Shown: positions 1 to 9,066 of the stretch, piece by piece
How the letters are laid out: every line of letters starts with the position of its first letter
How positions within the stretch are numbered: position 1 is the stretch's first letter
NCBI RefSeq assembly: GCF_010686685.1
Contig: NZ_JAAGWD010000005.1
Coordinates: 1-64,000, forward strand
DNA: 64,000 bases
DNA from: Pontibacter burrus
Lineage (GTDB): Bacteria > Bacteroidota > Bacteroidia > Cytophagales > Hymenobacteraceae
Reading direction: 5' to 3'
Notes under the pieces: model-generated
Seen by the model: only the letters and a program-made list of their open reading frames with translations
Told to the model about the DNA's origin: nothing
The model's database searches: none
Translations under genes and position numbers: made by a program

Positions 1-114
1 AAAGATTTCATCACTTCACCTTATGTTCAGAACTACCCGCATTATAGTAAGAGCGATATTTTCACCAGAGAAGAATATTATGATATTTGGAATAGAGCAC
101 TAAGCAAAGTGTAA
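1..114 (+). CDS. C-terminal end of an unidentified gene
   Basis: The first frame is open from base 1 to a TAA at 112-114 and gives 37 residues ending in WNRALSKV. The start lies outside the window. I recognise no family in so short a tail. It is rich in Tyr, Asp and Glu and as AT-rich as the adjoining restriction-modification genes, so it probably belongs to the same imported segment. Confidence 0.45.
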   Translation, partial: KDFITSPYVQNYPHYSKSDIFTREEYYDIWNRALSKV

Positions 115-218
115 TGTTAGGTCTAACTGCTTATTTAAAGGTTTCTGTTCAGTCTGGTTGAAGTATATTTATATAGACCTATCAAATTAATTTCTATTAA
201 CATGCGAAGTTAAGCAGA

Positions 219-638
219 TTAGACTTCTATATTTTGCACTAACTCTTTTAGTGTTATCTCTAATTCCTTCTTCTTCAACTTACATTCCCACACAACAATT
301 ACTTTCCAACCTAAACTTGTTAAATCACTTATATTTCGCCTATCACGCTCTTTTGTACGGGTTATCTTTTTTATCCAGTAATCAGCATTTGACTTAGGGT
401 ATCTTATAGACCTACATCCAATGTTGTGGTCATGCCAAAAACATCCATTAACAAAAATGGCTATTTTATATTTTGGTAATATAACATCAGGTGTTCCTGG
501 TAATTCCTTCTTATGCAATCTGAATCTATAGCCTTGACTAAATAAGTATTTACGAACTAGCAGTTCTGGCTTAGTATTCTTGCTCTTAACACGACTCATT
601 ATAAAGCTCCTGCTCTTCTCACTAATGTTGTCTGCCAT
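219..638 (-). CDS. vsr: Very short patch repair endonuclease (Vsr)
   Basis: Vsr nicks DNA beside the T of a T:G mismatch left by deamination of 5-methylcytosine and so protects sites methylated by C5 methyltransferases. The 139-residue product has the family signature in order: an N-terminal MSRVKSKNTKPE segment, a GTPDVILP segment carrying the catalytic Asp, and the zinc/active-site run NGCFWHDH with a following Cys-Arg (about residues 48-77). Length is slightly below the usual 140-155. It is divergent from the two C5 methyltransferase genes, 139 bp away, which fits its role as their companion. The low GC matches those genes. Start is the ATG at 638; the other end is the TTA at 219. Family assignment is firm; the target sequence is unknown. 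Confidence 0.93.
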   Translation of the reverse strand: MADNISEKSRSFIMSRVKSKNTKPELLVRKYLFSQGYRFRLHKKELPGTPDVILPKYKIAIFVNGCFWHDHNIGCRSIRYPKSNADYWIKKITRTKERDRRNISDLTSLGWKVIVVWECKLKKKELEITLKELVQNIEV

Positions 639-739
639 AATATAAAAAACAGCTTAAACCTTCTATAAGTTCTCAATATTCAGGAAGCCGCCCCTTTCAA
701 ATTGCTGGACTTAGCCCGGTCTTTAGATACTTTTTTAAC

Positions 740-747
740 TATATTTG
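740..747 (+). promoter_or_regulatory. Probable -7 promoter element of the methyltransferase operon
   Basis: TATATTTG, the Bacteroidetes -7 consensus form (TAnnTTTG), lies 30 bp before the first methyltransferase ATG. No convincing TTTG -33 box is present 18-20 bp upstream, so it may need an activator or be weak. No controller-protein gene is visible between vsr and the methyltransferases. Confidence 0.4.
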
Positions 748-777
748 CTAATCAGAATTCATTTCTATTAATACATC

Positions 778-1827
778 ATGAGAGGGGTTTCCTTATTTTC
801 AAGCGCAGGAATAGCTGAGACATATTTAGATGAAGTTGGGATTGATATTAAAGTAGCAAATGAAATCATACCAAGTCGAGCTGCATTGTATCAGTCTATA
901 TATCCTTCCGCTACTATGATTACTGGTGATATACAGCGTGCTGATATTTTCACAAACATTATTCAAAGCTCAGAAGGAGCAATAGATTTCTTAATTGCTT
1001 CGCCTCCATGTCAAGGTCTAAGCGTTGCAGGTAAGAACAGGAACAATGAGAGCATGTTAAAAGATGAAAGAAACTACCTATTTTACAAAATTGTAGAGTT
1101 CATACATTTAAAAAAACCGGCTTACATTCTTATTGAAAACGTACCGTCTTTGCTAAAGCTTTTATTGCCCTATAAAGAAAAGCTAGTTCATATACAGGAT
1201 ATACTTCAAAATGAGTTTGGAGGGTTATATAATATCGAGGCTGAAATAGTGGATGCAGCAAACTATGATGTTCCTCAAAAGAGATTGCGGGCAATTATCA
1301 AAATGTACAAGAAGGGTACAACTTGGGCATGGCCTGCTAAAAAGAAAGCCATCACTGTGTTGGATGCAATAGGGCACTTACCAAGTATTGAATCTGGCGA
1401 GACCTCTAGCATTCCTTGGCACTTTGCTCGAAAGCATGTGGAAAAGCACATAACTTGGATGAAACATACACCTACTGGCAAATCTGCATTTTTTAATAAA
1501 GTTCATTACCCACAGAAAGAAGACGGTACAAGAATAAAGGGCTATGAATCAACTTATAGACGTATCAATTGGGATAAACCAGCACCTACCATTACTATAA
1601 GAAATGATGCGATTAGCTCACAAAGGAATGTACATCCTGGCAGATTAAAAGAAGACGGCACATATTCTGATGCAAGAGTCTTAACCCCGCTAGAGCTCAT
1701 GATTTTATCTTCTCTACCCACAGATTGGAAAATTCCTCAGAACACCCCAGAGATTTTGATAAGGCAGTGTATAGGCGAGTCAATCCCGCCAAAAATGATT
1801 AACAATTTATTACAAGGTATTAATTAG
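778..1827 (+). CDS. DNA (cytosine-5) methyltransferase, first of a tandem pair
   Basis: Transfers a methyl group from SAM to C5 of cytosine in a specific site. The 349-residue protein has C5-MTase motifs in order: motif I SLFSSAGIAE at the N-terminus, motif IV SPPCQGLS with catalytic Cys78, motif VI ENV, motif VIII QKRLRAI, motif IX around RRINWDKPAPTIT and motif X GESIPP. The target-recognition stretch between VIII and IX is short. It is paralogous to the next gene, from which it is separated by 4 bp; the two share the HTPTGKSA and NVHPGR runs. With a nuclease following, it most likely protects one strand of an asymmetric recognition site. The site itself cannot be read from sequence. The ATG at 778 follows a -7 promoter element. 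Confidence 0.92.
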   Translation: MRGVSLFSSAGIAETYLDEVGIDIKVANEIIPSRAALYQSIYPSATMITGDIQRADIFTNIIQSSEGAIDFLIASPPCQGLSVAGKNRNNESMLKDERNYLFYKIVEFIHLKKPAYILIENVPSLLKLLLPYKEKLVHIQDILQNEFGGLYNIEAEIVDAANYDVPQKRLRAIIKMYKKGTTWAWPAKKKAITVLDAIGHLPSIESGETSSIPWHFARKHVEKHITWMKHTPTGKSAFFNKVHYPQKEDGTRIKGYESTYRRINWDKPAPTITIRNDAISSQRNVHPGRLKEDGTYSDARVLTPLELMILSSLPTDWKIPQNTPEILIRQCIGESIPPKMINNLLQGIN

Positions 1828-1831
1828 TTTA

Positions 1832-2899
1832 ATGAAAGCTATTTCACTTTTTTCAAGCGCAGGCATTGGAGAGTTGTTCTTAAAGAACATTGGTATTGAT
1901 ATTATTGCTTCGAATGAATTAATAAAAAAAAGAAGTGACTGCTATAAGTTCTTTTACCCAGAAACAGAAGTTATACAAGGAGATATTCGAGATGATAAGG
2001 TTAAAAGAGAAATTATAAAAAAAATAGACCCTTCTGTAAAGCTTTTAATTGCAACCCCCCCTTGCCAAGGGTTAAGTACGTTAGGAAAGAACAAATTGCA
2101 GAACCACTTAGTATTAGACCCAAGAAACTACTTAATCTATAATACTCTTGAAGTAATTGATGCAGGAAACTTTGACTATATCTTGATAGAAAATGTAGCT
2201 CGATTTTTAGATATGTACTTCCCTTATAAGAGCGATTTATTTGATGTTAACTTATTGACCTTAGAAGACATTTTGAATAAGAAATATGGCAATTCATATA
2301 ACATTGAAGCAAAGGTACTTAATGCAAAAGACTATGGTATTAGTCAAACTCGTCCTAGGGCAATAATAAAACTTTTTAAAAAAGGCTTAAAGTGGGCCTG
2401 GCCTGAAATAGAGCCTGAAATTCCACTTAAGGACTCAATAGGTCATCTTCCCTCCTTAGAATCTGGAGAAAAAAGTGACATATTATGGCATGAAGCTAAG
2501 GAACATAATCCTAGAGCAGTATTAGCATTGAAACATACTCCTACCGGAAAGAGCGCATTAAAAAATGAGTTACATTATCCTAAAAAGGAAAATGGAGAAA
2601 GAATTAAGGGCTTTCACAATACATTCAAAAGGATGAGTTGGGATGAGCCTGCTCATGCGAGAACTACATATTGTGGCAGTATAAGTTCTCATAATAATGT
2701 TCATCCTGGTAGAAAACTTAATGACGGCACTTATTCAGATGCTAGGGTGCTTACATTATTAGAAACATTTATTGTTTCTTCAATTCCTGAAACTATAAAA
2801 TTCCCAGATTGGGCAAACGAATCATTTATTAGAACAGTGATTGGTGAGTGTGTTCCCCCTCTGATGCTACAGAAAATACTATCTAAAATAGGGCAATAA
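1832..2899 (+). CDS. DNA (cytosine-5) methyltransferase, second of a tandem pair
   Basis: Second SAM-dependent C5-cytosine methyltransferase, 355 residues. Motifs: SLFSSAGIGE (I), TPPCQGLS with catalytic Cys78 (IV), ENV (VI), QTRPRAI (VIII), a degenerate motif IX around KRMSWDEPAHART, and GECVPP (X). The catalytic Cys is at the same residue number as in the upstream paralogue, so the pair probably arose by duplication and diverged in target recognition. The reading frame starts 4 bp after the first gene and ends 1 bp before the nuclease start, so all three are surely co-transcribed. Inference: each enzyme methylates one strand of a non-palindromic site. Alternative: two overlapping specificities. 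Confidence 0.92.
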   Translation: MKAISLFSSAGIGELFLKNIGIDIIASNELIKKRSDCYKFFYPETEVIQGDIRDDKVKREIIKKIDPSVKLLIATPPCQGLSTLGKNKLQNHLVLDPRNYLIYNTLEVIDAGNFDYILIENVARFLDMYFPYKSDLFDVNLLTLEDILNKKYGNSYNIEAKVLNAKDYGISQTRPRAIIKLFKKGLKWAWPEIEPEIPLKDSIGHLPSLESGEKSDILWHEAKEHNPRAVLALKHTPTGKSALKNELHYPKKENGERIKGFHNTFKRMSWDEPAHARTTYCGSISSHNNVHPGRKLNDGTYSDARVLTLLETFIVSSIPETIKFPDWANESFIRTVIGECVPPLMLQKILSKIGQ

Positions 2900-2900
2900 T

Positions 2901-4418
2901 ATGACACATAGAGTAGAAGAGAAAAAGTGGATTTTGTATAGGCATACATCTAGCTTAAATATTATAACAGCTGTTGCCATTATTTTAAAGTCATACTCCA
3001 AAACTTTGATTTCAGAAGAAGAAAAGAAAAAGTTACTTCTGAGACTGAAAGATTTGAATTACTATAAAGAGAGAAATCCAGAACTTCCCTTAGACTCTAT
3101 TAATCATAGAATTAATACTTTAGCATACTACATGTTTGGGTATAAGGCTAAGATAGATGGACAGAATAGGTTCCTTTTTAGCCCTTTGGGAAACCTATAC
3201 CTTAAGCATATTGATGAGCCAGAAAAGCTTACTAAGATTTTCTTTGCAATGCTTTGGTCTTTGCAGTACCATCATCCACATGGAGGTACAGATAAAGAAT
3301 TCAATCTATACCCATTCAGACTTTTATTTAAGCTCCTAAGAGATTCACGTCTTGACTTCAGGCTATATGCTTTTGAAGTTTCTGCATTAATAGTTTTTGT
3401 AAAGGATATAGATGATAATTCTTATGAATCGTTAGTTAAACAAATACTGCGATTTAGAAAGCTTTCAGATAATGAAATAACACAACACTTCAATGAAAGT
3501 AGTCATGTTTTAGTCAATTCATCTTATGAATGGGATTATTATGTAAGTACACTCTTTATAAGTGCGGGTATCATCAAAAGAACAATAGGAAATGTAATCT
3601 GTACTCTGCAGCATGGTAGGGCTAAAGAAAACACTCCACGAACTCTTAGAAAGGTTACAAGAAATTATGTAGAGTTAAGTGAAGATATTATTCCGCTTTG
3701 TGATAAATTTTTAAACACATATCCTTTTACTCAGGTCCCTCTACAATTAAATGACCCGGAAAGGTTAAGGATTGATGTTGTTAAAGAGATTTATAGTTTT
3801 TATCCAGAAGAACTTTTAGAAGAAATCGGATTATCTGATAACCTGCAAAAGTTAAGCCTTCTTAATCTACCTAAGCTCATTGAACAATACTCAAATAACA
3901 ATGATGGTGCGGAAGCTTATTTATTTGAAGATGTTCTAGTAGATGGTTTTAACATGTTTTATAACATAGAAGCAAAAGGTGTGGGTGGTTCAGGTAAAAC
4001 TGATATAGAATGCTTATTCACTGAAAAGAAAACCAAGTTTGCAGTGGATGCTAAGTCTACAAAAAATAAACTACATGGATTAAATGCTAGAAGATTAGAT
4101 CTTCATAGGGAGCAGATAGGAGGGAAATATACTATAGTTGTAACTCCCCGTTATGCACCTGCAGTAAAGAGCGATATTGAATCCCAGCCCATTGTGATTA
4201 TTAGAGCAAGTACATTTGCTGAATATCTATATAACTGTATTGAAAATGATGTAAGGGAAATTGATTATTCTGACTTCGACGAGATAATAAACAATAATTT
4301 AGGTACTGATATTAGCATACATATTTCTACCTTAACTACTAAAAAGTTTTCTTCTATTGGTCCATCAAAAACTACTTCTACATATAGTATTGTAGGAAAG
4401 CAAAGACGGTTACTTTAG
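2901..4418 (+). CDS. Type II restriction endonuclease, PD-(D/E)XK (AlwI-like)
   Basis: A 505-residue protein starting 1 bp after the second methyltransferase. Its C-terminal part carries a nuclease-like core: an acidic stretch ending FEDVLVDGF, a glycine-rich loop, TDIE (Asp368) and after a short hydrophobic strand VDAK (Asp383, Lys385), the D-Xn-(D/E)XK pattern. The N-terminal ~330 residues would carry site recognition and contain no other enzymatic motif I recognise. The layout resembles AlwI-family type IIS enzymes, large proteins with a C-terminal cleavage domain and two methylases. The call rests on context plus the PD-(D/E)XK pattern; the subfamily is uncertain. The gene ends the AT-rich cassette. 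Confidence 0.75.
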   Translation: MTHRVEEKKWILYRHTSSLNIITAVAIILKSYSKTLISEEEKKKLLLRLKDLNYYKERNPELPLDSINHRINTLAYYMFGYKAKIDGQNRFLFSPLGNLYLKHIDEPEKLTKIFFAMLWSLQYHHPHGGTDKEFNLYPFRLLFKLLRDSRLDFRLYAFEVSALIVFVKDIDDNSYESLVKQILRFRKLSDNEITQHFNESSHVLVNSSYEWDYYVSTLFISAGIIKRTIGNVICTLQHGRAKENTPRTLRKVTRNYVELSEDIIPLCDKFLNTYPFTQVPLQLNDPERLRIDVVKEIYSFYPEELLEEIGLSDNLQKLSLLNLPKLIEQYSNNNDGAEAYLFEDVLVDGFNMFYNIEAKGVGGSGKTDIECLFTEKKTKFAVDAKSTKNKLHGLNARRLDLHREQIGGKYTIVVTPRYAPAVKSDIESQPIVIIRASTFAEYLYNCIENDVREIDYSDFDEIINNNLGTDISIHISTLTTKKFSSIGPSKTTSTYSIVGKQRRLL

Positions 4419-4654
4419 TTATTTAATTAGTTATATTCATAATAAAATTCATAGATTTACTGGCCTGTAAGGATATTGCGTTAGTTCTGTTATATCCACT
4501 GATAGCATATTCTTTTAACAGAGTTTAAGTACATTTCCCAATAGGCTCAATAAAATCACTATTACAAACAAATTAGAATTATAAGTTAAAACTGGATTGC
4601 TATAGTAGTGAACTACTCAGTGAACAAAGCTTGGTTCTATTTATAAGGCATTAA

Positions 4655-4697
4655 GAACGAGCACCGTATGTTAGGGGTTCGAATCCTCTCGGGTGCA
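4655..4697 (+). pseudogene. 3' fragment of a class II tRNA (probably tRNA-Leu), likely att remnant
   Basis: Bases 4673-4689 form a perfect T-arm (AGGGG-TTCGAAT-CCTCT, one G-T pair), followed by the 3' acceptor strand CGGGTGC (4690-4696) and discriminator A. A short extra arm (AGC...GTT) precedes it, as in Leu/Ser tRNAs. No matching 5' strand GCACCCG or anticodon arm lies upstream; that sequence is unrelated AT-rich DNA. This is what an island leaves when it integrates into the 3' end of a tRNA gene. The intact tRNA would lie to the left of the window. Confidence 0.7.
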
Positions 4698-4713
4698 CAA
4701 GTACAATTTCAGG

Positions 4714-4746
4714 CGCCAGCTACTTCAGAAGTGGCTGGCGTTTTTT
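4714..4746 (+). terminator. Rho-independent terminator, probably the original tRNA terminator
   Basis: CGCCAGC(T)ACTTC pairs with GAAGT(G)GCTGGCG and is followed by six Ts. It sits 17 bp after the tRNA fragment, the normal place for a tRNA terminator, which suggests it is native DNA just beyond the island boundary. Confidence 0.85.
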
Positions 4747-4968
4747 ATAGTCTTCATTTTTAATTCAGCGATACTCACCAAAATGCACCTGTGATCCCTA
4801 GTCAAGAGCCTTCAGGTATACTCATATTTTAACATATGCTATGAGGGTTAGATCAATGTAGCTTAATGCAGTTGTTATTACCCTTCGGTTCTGTGCGAGT
4901 ACTCTAAACTTTCTGTTGCAGGCTATACGTATTGCCTATCTATTGAATATGGAATAGCAAAAGCCGGC
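4747..4968. other. Spacer with no recognised feature
   Basis: About 220 bp between the tRNA terminator and the 3' end of the receptor gene. I see no open frame, hairpin or promoter worth naming. Together with 4419-4654, also featureless, it separates the defence cassette from the peptide/receptor cluster. Confidence 0.5.
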
Positions 4969-7617
4969 TTATAATGCAAATTTGAGTGAAACCATTAACT
5001 GGGAAGGCCTGAGTCTGTAAAGATTCTCCACTCTTGCAAAACCGTCAGTGTATACATGAATGAACTCTGATGTATTAAATATATTGGTCCATCTGAGCTC
5101 AGTATCTATCTTTCTTTTACCAAAGGAGAATCGGTACACAGCATCGGTAAAGTAGTATTTGGGAGTACCATTATCAGCACCGCTGGTCACGTAGGCATCT
5201 GTTTTCAGACCAAAATAATGATTCTCCACAGGGTAGAAGCTCAAATCAAGGATATAATCCTGTTGGTACACCTCTCCCATATTTTTTTGCCCAACTACTC
5301 CGTCCAGCAAGGACAGGTTGGCAATGTAGTTAACGCTGAGCCATTCGAAAAGCTTTGCATTGACCTCTGTGCGCACGGAGTAATAGCGGTGCGCTACATC
5401 AACCAGACGGTCGTTCAGTAATTGCTTTCTGTTGCTGACATAAAAATTGGAGCCCAGTTTCAGCGTTGTTCTGAGCTCACTGAAATACTTACTCCCCTGC
5501 CAGGCGAGGCTGTGGTACTCCATCGGATTGCGCTGCTCGATGCCGCTAACGACAAGCGAGCCATCTTCATTCAGGGAATTCTGGTAGAGTAAGTTGCTCT
5601 CAGACGAACTATAGGTGTAGGTCAGGTTTGTAAAAAGTGATTTCAGGGCATTCCGATAAGCCAATCCAAGCATATAGTTTCGGGTTTGTCTTTCCTGCAG
5701 GGGTGCGTCGTATAGCTGCAGGGTTCTGTAATCCCTAAGCAGGTAAGCACTCGTGAACTGGTCAAGGGTTCCGTAATGATTCGTCATCCTGAAGGAAGCA
5801 GTAGCCTTCCACATGGGCGTAAGATTGAAACGTCCAGCTATCCCTGGTTCGGCTGTAACCCCGTTCAGGCGATTCCCGCTCAGATGCGGTATGTGCCCGA
5901 ACTCAAAGACTCTGTAATTAACCGGCAACCTAGCATTTATACTCCAGCGTGCGGTTTTGTACTCAGCCTCGGACTCTATAAAGTACCTCATGCGCTGCCA
6001 ACCCAGCTTATTCACAGCCAGGCTCTTCTGACGAGGCTCCTCCCCGTACAAAATGCTTAGCAAGTTTGATCCCAACTCCTGGTGCTCCAACTGTACACCT
6101 ACCTTTTGGTTTAGTGTCCAGTTGTCTAAGGCCTTGGTCAGGCTCGCAGTATTGTATGTGTGAAAGGCCAATGACTGCAATTGCTGTTCCATCTCGTCCA
6201 CCTGTTGTCTTTCTGCCATGAGTCCCCCAAACTGGCCTGGTTCTATGTTTAGTTGCTGACGCATGATGTCGAGACTCACTACAGATGAAAACTCGATTAA
6301 CTGCTTCCCAAAAGGCTGGATGACACGCAATCTGTTAGCGGCAGAATAGCTTGGATTCACCAGGTCCTGCCGCAAGGAATTGCCGCTACTCAGAATACTG
6401 CCCCATTTGGAATCCCAACTCCCTTTTAGCCTTAACCGGTTCTCTAGAAATTTGTCTGCCGTGTTCCTGTACATCGTAACACCCGCTTCAGCAGCATTGG
6501 TATACAGCTTATTATTTTTGGTTTCCCTCAGTGTCACAGTGTCTCCCGGCGTAAAGAAAATGCTCCTCGTTTCACCCACCTGCCGCTGGTAGTCATTCAG
6601 GTACGACGCGCTGACCCGTACTTGCATATCCTTGCTGATTTTGCGAAGATAGTTTGCACTTACCAGGTGAGCGTTGTTTAAGAGGTAACGTTCTCCGGAA
6701 AACCGCGGCGGTGAAAGCTCCCTTAGGCGAAGCAGTTCCCCCTGGGACACACCCCACTCAGCCTGCTCCCTAAGATCTTCGGCTGTCAATGTTTTCAAGT
6801 CAGTGGAAACATCATGCCCTGCATTATTCGTCTGGTAGGATGCCAGCAGCTGATGCTTTCTAGTGAAAAGCATCGGTGTGAGATTCGCATCCCAAAGCGC
6901 AAACGGTACCCCTGTCCCAACTTTTGCAGTACCAGTAGTAGTAATGTTGTTCTTAAGTTTTATATTCAGGGAGGGGCTAAAAGAAGTAACCAGACTATCC
7001 AGTATCCTTATAGGCTGGTGATTTTCCAGTATTTGCACCGATGTCACGTCTGCAGCAGGTAGGTTGTTGCTTGCAAGATTGTAGCGCCCTTCCAGCAGAT
7101 CCAGGCCCTCTATGTAGAACTTCTGAATAGGCTTCCCTTCATACAGGATCCTCCCGTTGCCTTCTACTTCGATGCCAGGCATTTTTCTCAAAACATCGGC
7201 TATTGATCTGTCCTTTATATCTGTGAAGGCAGTGACAAGGTAGCTGACCGTATCATTGCTGCTGGTTATGGGGCTTGCTTTTACTGTTACCTCCCTAAGC
7301 TCCAGCGACTGGTTAGCCAGAGTAAACCGTAACCTTTGACTCGTATTACCTATCACAAATTGTTGCCTGCCATAGCCAAGTGCCTGCGCCACTACTTTGA
7401 GCGAGTCAATAGCAACATCTACTTCAATAGAGAAAACCCCGTTCTGATCTGTCAGCCCAAAGGCTAGGGTCAGATTATCGTGTTGTGTCAGCACCACTAC
7501 ACTGACACCCTCAACGGCAATCCCGGCTGTATCAGACACATCTCCAGTTATTTTCACCTGCGCCTGGGCGGCACAGCTAAAAAACAAAGCGCTGAATAGA
7601 AGCAGTATTCTTATCAT
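4969..7617 (-). CDS. TonB-dependent receptor-like outer membrane protein with carboxypeptidase-regulatory domain
   Basis: An 882-residue outer-membrane protein. It begins with a signal peptide (cleavage near AAQAQ), then a CarboxypepD_reg-like beta-sandwich (about residues 20-100), a plug-like region (about 110-230, with DVLRKMPGIEVEGNGRILYEGK), and a long beta-barrel of alternating strands ending in FAL, a typical aromatic-containing terminus. Such receptors usually import peptides, siderophores or glycans with TonB energy. It is last of a three-gene minus-strand run: small peptide, GLPGLI protein, receptor; the gap to the GLPGLI gene is 47 bp. The substrate cannot be read. The palindrome CTATAG, frequent elsewhere, occurs only about once in this gene, which hints at acquisition. 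Confidence 0.85.
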   Translation of the reverse strand: MIRILLLFSALFFSCAAQAQVKITGDVSDTAGIAVEGVSVVVLTQHDNLTLAFGLTDQNGVFSIEVDVAIDSLKVVAQALGYGRQQFVIGNTSQRLRFTLANQSLELREVTVKASPITSSNDTVSYLVTAFTDIKDRSIADVLRKMPGIEVEGNGRILYEGKPIQKFYIEGLDLLEGRYNLASNNLPAADVTSVQILENHQPIRILDSLVTSFSPSLNIKLKNNITTTGTAKVGTGVPFALWDANLTPMLFTRKHQLLASYQTNNAGHDVSTDLKTLTAEDLREQAEWGVSQGELLRLRELSPPRFSGERYLLNNAHLVSANYLRKISKDMQVRVSASYLNDYQRQVGETRSIFFTPGDTVTLRETKNNKLYTNAAEAGVTMYRNTADKFLENRLRLKGSWDSKWGSILSSGNSLRQDLVNPSYSAANRLRVIQPFGKQLIEFSSVVSLDIMRQQLNIEPGQFGGLMAERQQVDEMEQQLQSLAFHTYNTASLTKALDNWTLNQKVGVQLEHQELGSNLLSILYGEEPRQKSLAVNKLGWQRMRYFIESEAEYKTARWSINARLPVNYRVFEFGHIPHLSGNRLNGVTAEPGIAGRFNLTPMWKATASFRMTNHYGTLDQFTSAYLLRDYRTLQLYDAPLQERQTRNYMLGLAYRNALKSLFTNLTYTYSSSESNLLYQNSLNEDGSLVVSGIEQRNPMEYHSLAWQGSKYFSELRTTLKLGSNFYVSNRKQLLNDRLVDVAHRYYSVRTEVNAKLFEWLSVNYIANLSLLDGVVGQKNMGEVYQQDYILDLSFYPVENHYFGLKTDAYVTSGADNGTPKYYFTDAVYRFSFGKRKIDTELRWTNIFNTSEFIHVYTDGFARVENLYRLRPSQLMVSLKFAL

Positions 7618-7664
7618 CCCTCATTGGACTTTGCCAGCACATTTCCTTTACTAAATTTGAATAG

Positions 7665-8501
7665 TTAATTTATGAGCTCTATTGGGTTGTTTTTCTTTTT
7701 TGCATTTTGCTCTGCTCTCTTCAGAGCGTCCGGATCATTTAGGGTAACCATATCGCCAAGCCTGGCTGCTATATTCTCGTTAAAATCCTTTGCGCCTTTG
7801 GCGAACTCTTTTTTGGATGTACCGATGAGCTGCTTATTTGGAAAAGCAATAGATTCGGTACTGGTTGCCTTCTTCAAGCTGCTCAATTCAAACACATAGT
7901 GGTTTCTGGTATCGTTGACCTTGACTATTAACCCGGGCAGACCGTTGAACTTGTAGGGTCCGTCACTGACAGGCACTTCGTTGGTAAACCAAGCCACGTA
8001 CTGACGCCCTCCGAACACTGTTGTAGCCTTCTGGCAGGCATAGCCTGCGATAGTGGCTTTCTCGTTTGTGATTTGCCATCTGAACAGGTTCAGAGGCTCG
8101 CTATAAGCATAATCGCTTATCTCGATTTTGTCGATAACTGTAATGGAACCTTTAGGGTAGTTTTTGTAAATTTCATACTTAAAACCTGACTTAGGGAGCG
8201 TAGATGCGTTAAACCCAACCTTACTTAGATGCTTTATTCCCCCTTTACTCTCTACATCCGCAACCAATGAGTCGAACAGATAACGGTTCAGACTCTGGAA
8301 CTTGGAGAAATCATCACCAATAAACAGCAACATATCCTCCTTCAAAATTTTATTACTGTCTGTTGAATCCGGTTGATAGCTTAATCTGTAGGTTAGTTTC
8401 AACTTCAGACTGCTGGTTTTTTTGGGAGTTACCTGTGTGCTTTGGGCATCAGCTACCTGGAAGATCAATAGCAGGAATAAAGAAAGGGTTACTTTAAACA
8501 T
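7665..8501 (-). CDS. GLPGLI family secreted protein
   Basis: A 278-residue protein with a signal peptide (cleavage after VADAQ) and the family hallmark in FNGLPGLIVKV at about residues 194-204, preceded by the usual conserved YVAWFTNEVPVSDGPY block. GLPGLI (TIGR01200) proteins are periplasmic or surface proteins restricted to Bacteroidetes, of unknown biochemical role, often found beside TonB-type receptors, as here. It lies 61 bp after the small peptide gene, from which it is separated by a hairpin, and 47 bp before the receptor gene. It is Lys-rich at the C-terminus. Assignment to the family is secure; function is not. Confidence 0.9.
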   Translation of the reverse strand: MFKVTLSLFLLLIFQVADAQSTQVTPKKTSSLKLKLTYRLSYQPDSTDSNKILKEDMLLFIGDDFSKFQSLNRYLFDSLVADVESKGGIKHLSKVGFNASTLPKSGFKYEIYKNYPKGSITVIDKIEISDYAYSEPLNLFRWQITNEKATIAGYACQKATTVFGGRQYVAWFTNEVPVSDGPYKFNGLPGLIVKVNDTRNHYVFELSSLKKATSTESIAFPNKQLIGTSKKEFAKGAKDFNENIAARLGDMVTLNDPDALKRAEQNAKKKNNPIELIN

Positions 8502-8525
8502 GGATTATAAATTAAAGTGATGAGA

Positions 8526-8558
8526 AAAGCGGACACCTAATGCTTAGATGCCCGCTTT
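8526..8558 (-). terminator. Hairpin between peptide gene and GLPGLI gene (attenuator-like)
   Basis: AAAGCGG pairs with CCGCTTT, extended by a second partial stem around a central AT-rich loop. It falls just after the stop of the small peptide gene. A T-run on the minus strand is weak, so partial read-through into the GLPGLI gene is likely; this would give more peptide than receptor. Confidence 0.5.
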
Positions 8559-8562
8559 ATAA

Positions 8563-8772
8563 TTATGGGCAGGCTATCTCTTCTGTTAACAGAGTATACT
8601 CAAGCAAATCAGCTGCAGAATAAGCACATACAACACCTAGCTCGCCGCAGGAATACGTCACCGGTACGCATATAAGTTCTTCTTCAGCGGTTACTACTAC
8701 AGCGTCACTGCTAAACGCAAATGAGAATGTAGTTACACACGCCAATGCAAATGACAATATAAGTTTTTTCAT
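8563..8772 (-). CDS. Small secreted cysteine-containing peptide
   Basis: A 69-residue product with a clear signal peptide (MKKLILSFALACVTTFSFAF) and a mature part of about 48 residues with four cysteines: Cys at ICVPV, SCGEL, VVCAY and the penultimate residue in IACP. Even cysteine number suggests two disulfides. The pattern resembles small Cys-rich exported Bacteroidetes proteins such as DUF6520, but I cannot confirm membership. It is first of the run peptide-GLPGLI-receptor and is followed by a hairpin. It could be a surface-attached peptide, a bacteriocin-like product or the ligand of the receptor; none is demonstrated. Confidence 0.7.
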   Translation of the reverse strand: MKKLILSFALACVTTFSFAFSSDAVVVTAEEELICVPVTYSCGELGVVCAYSAADLLEYTLLTEEIACP

Positions 8773-9030
8773 TCTTTTAGTTTAAAAGTTAAACAATAAT
8801 TTAACCCTTGCTTGTGCAAAGAGAGTAATGTTGCCACTCAAGTAGCAGACTATTGAATGCGGCCTTAATTTAGATGTTAGCTAGCATTGCATCCATCTCA
8901 AGACCAAGTTGCTTAAGCATCTCAAACTTCTGCATTTAAAAAAGCTTACTCAAGTACTGAAAGTACTATTTTATACCCTTAGGTTCTTGAAAAAGGATCA
9001 GAGATATTTGGATGAATTTTGTGGATTCTT

Positions 9031-9066
9031 GTGTAATTGATATGCTTAACAGCATATCAATTACAC
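9031..9066. terminator. Perfect 15-bp inverted repeat
   Basis: GTGTAATTGATATGC, a six-base loop, then its exact complement. No T-run follows on either strand. The left edge of the minus-strand hairpin overlaps the stop codon of a 38-codon open frame. It may be a terminator or mRNA-protecting stem, or a symmetric protein-binding site. Confidence 0.45.
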
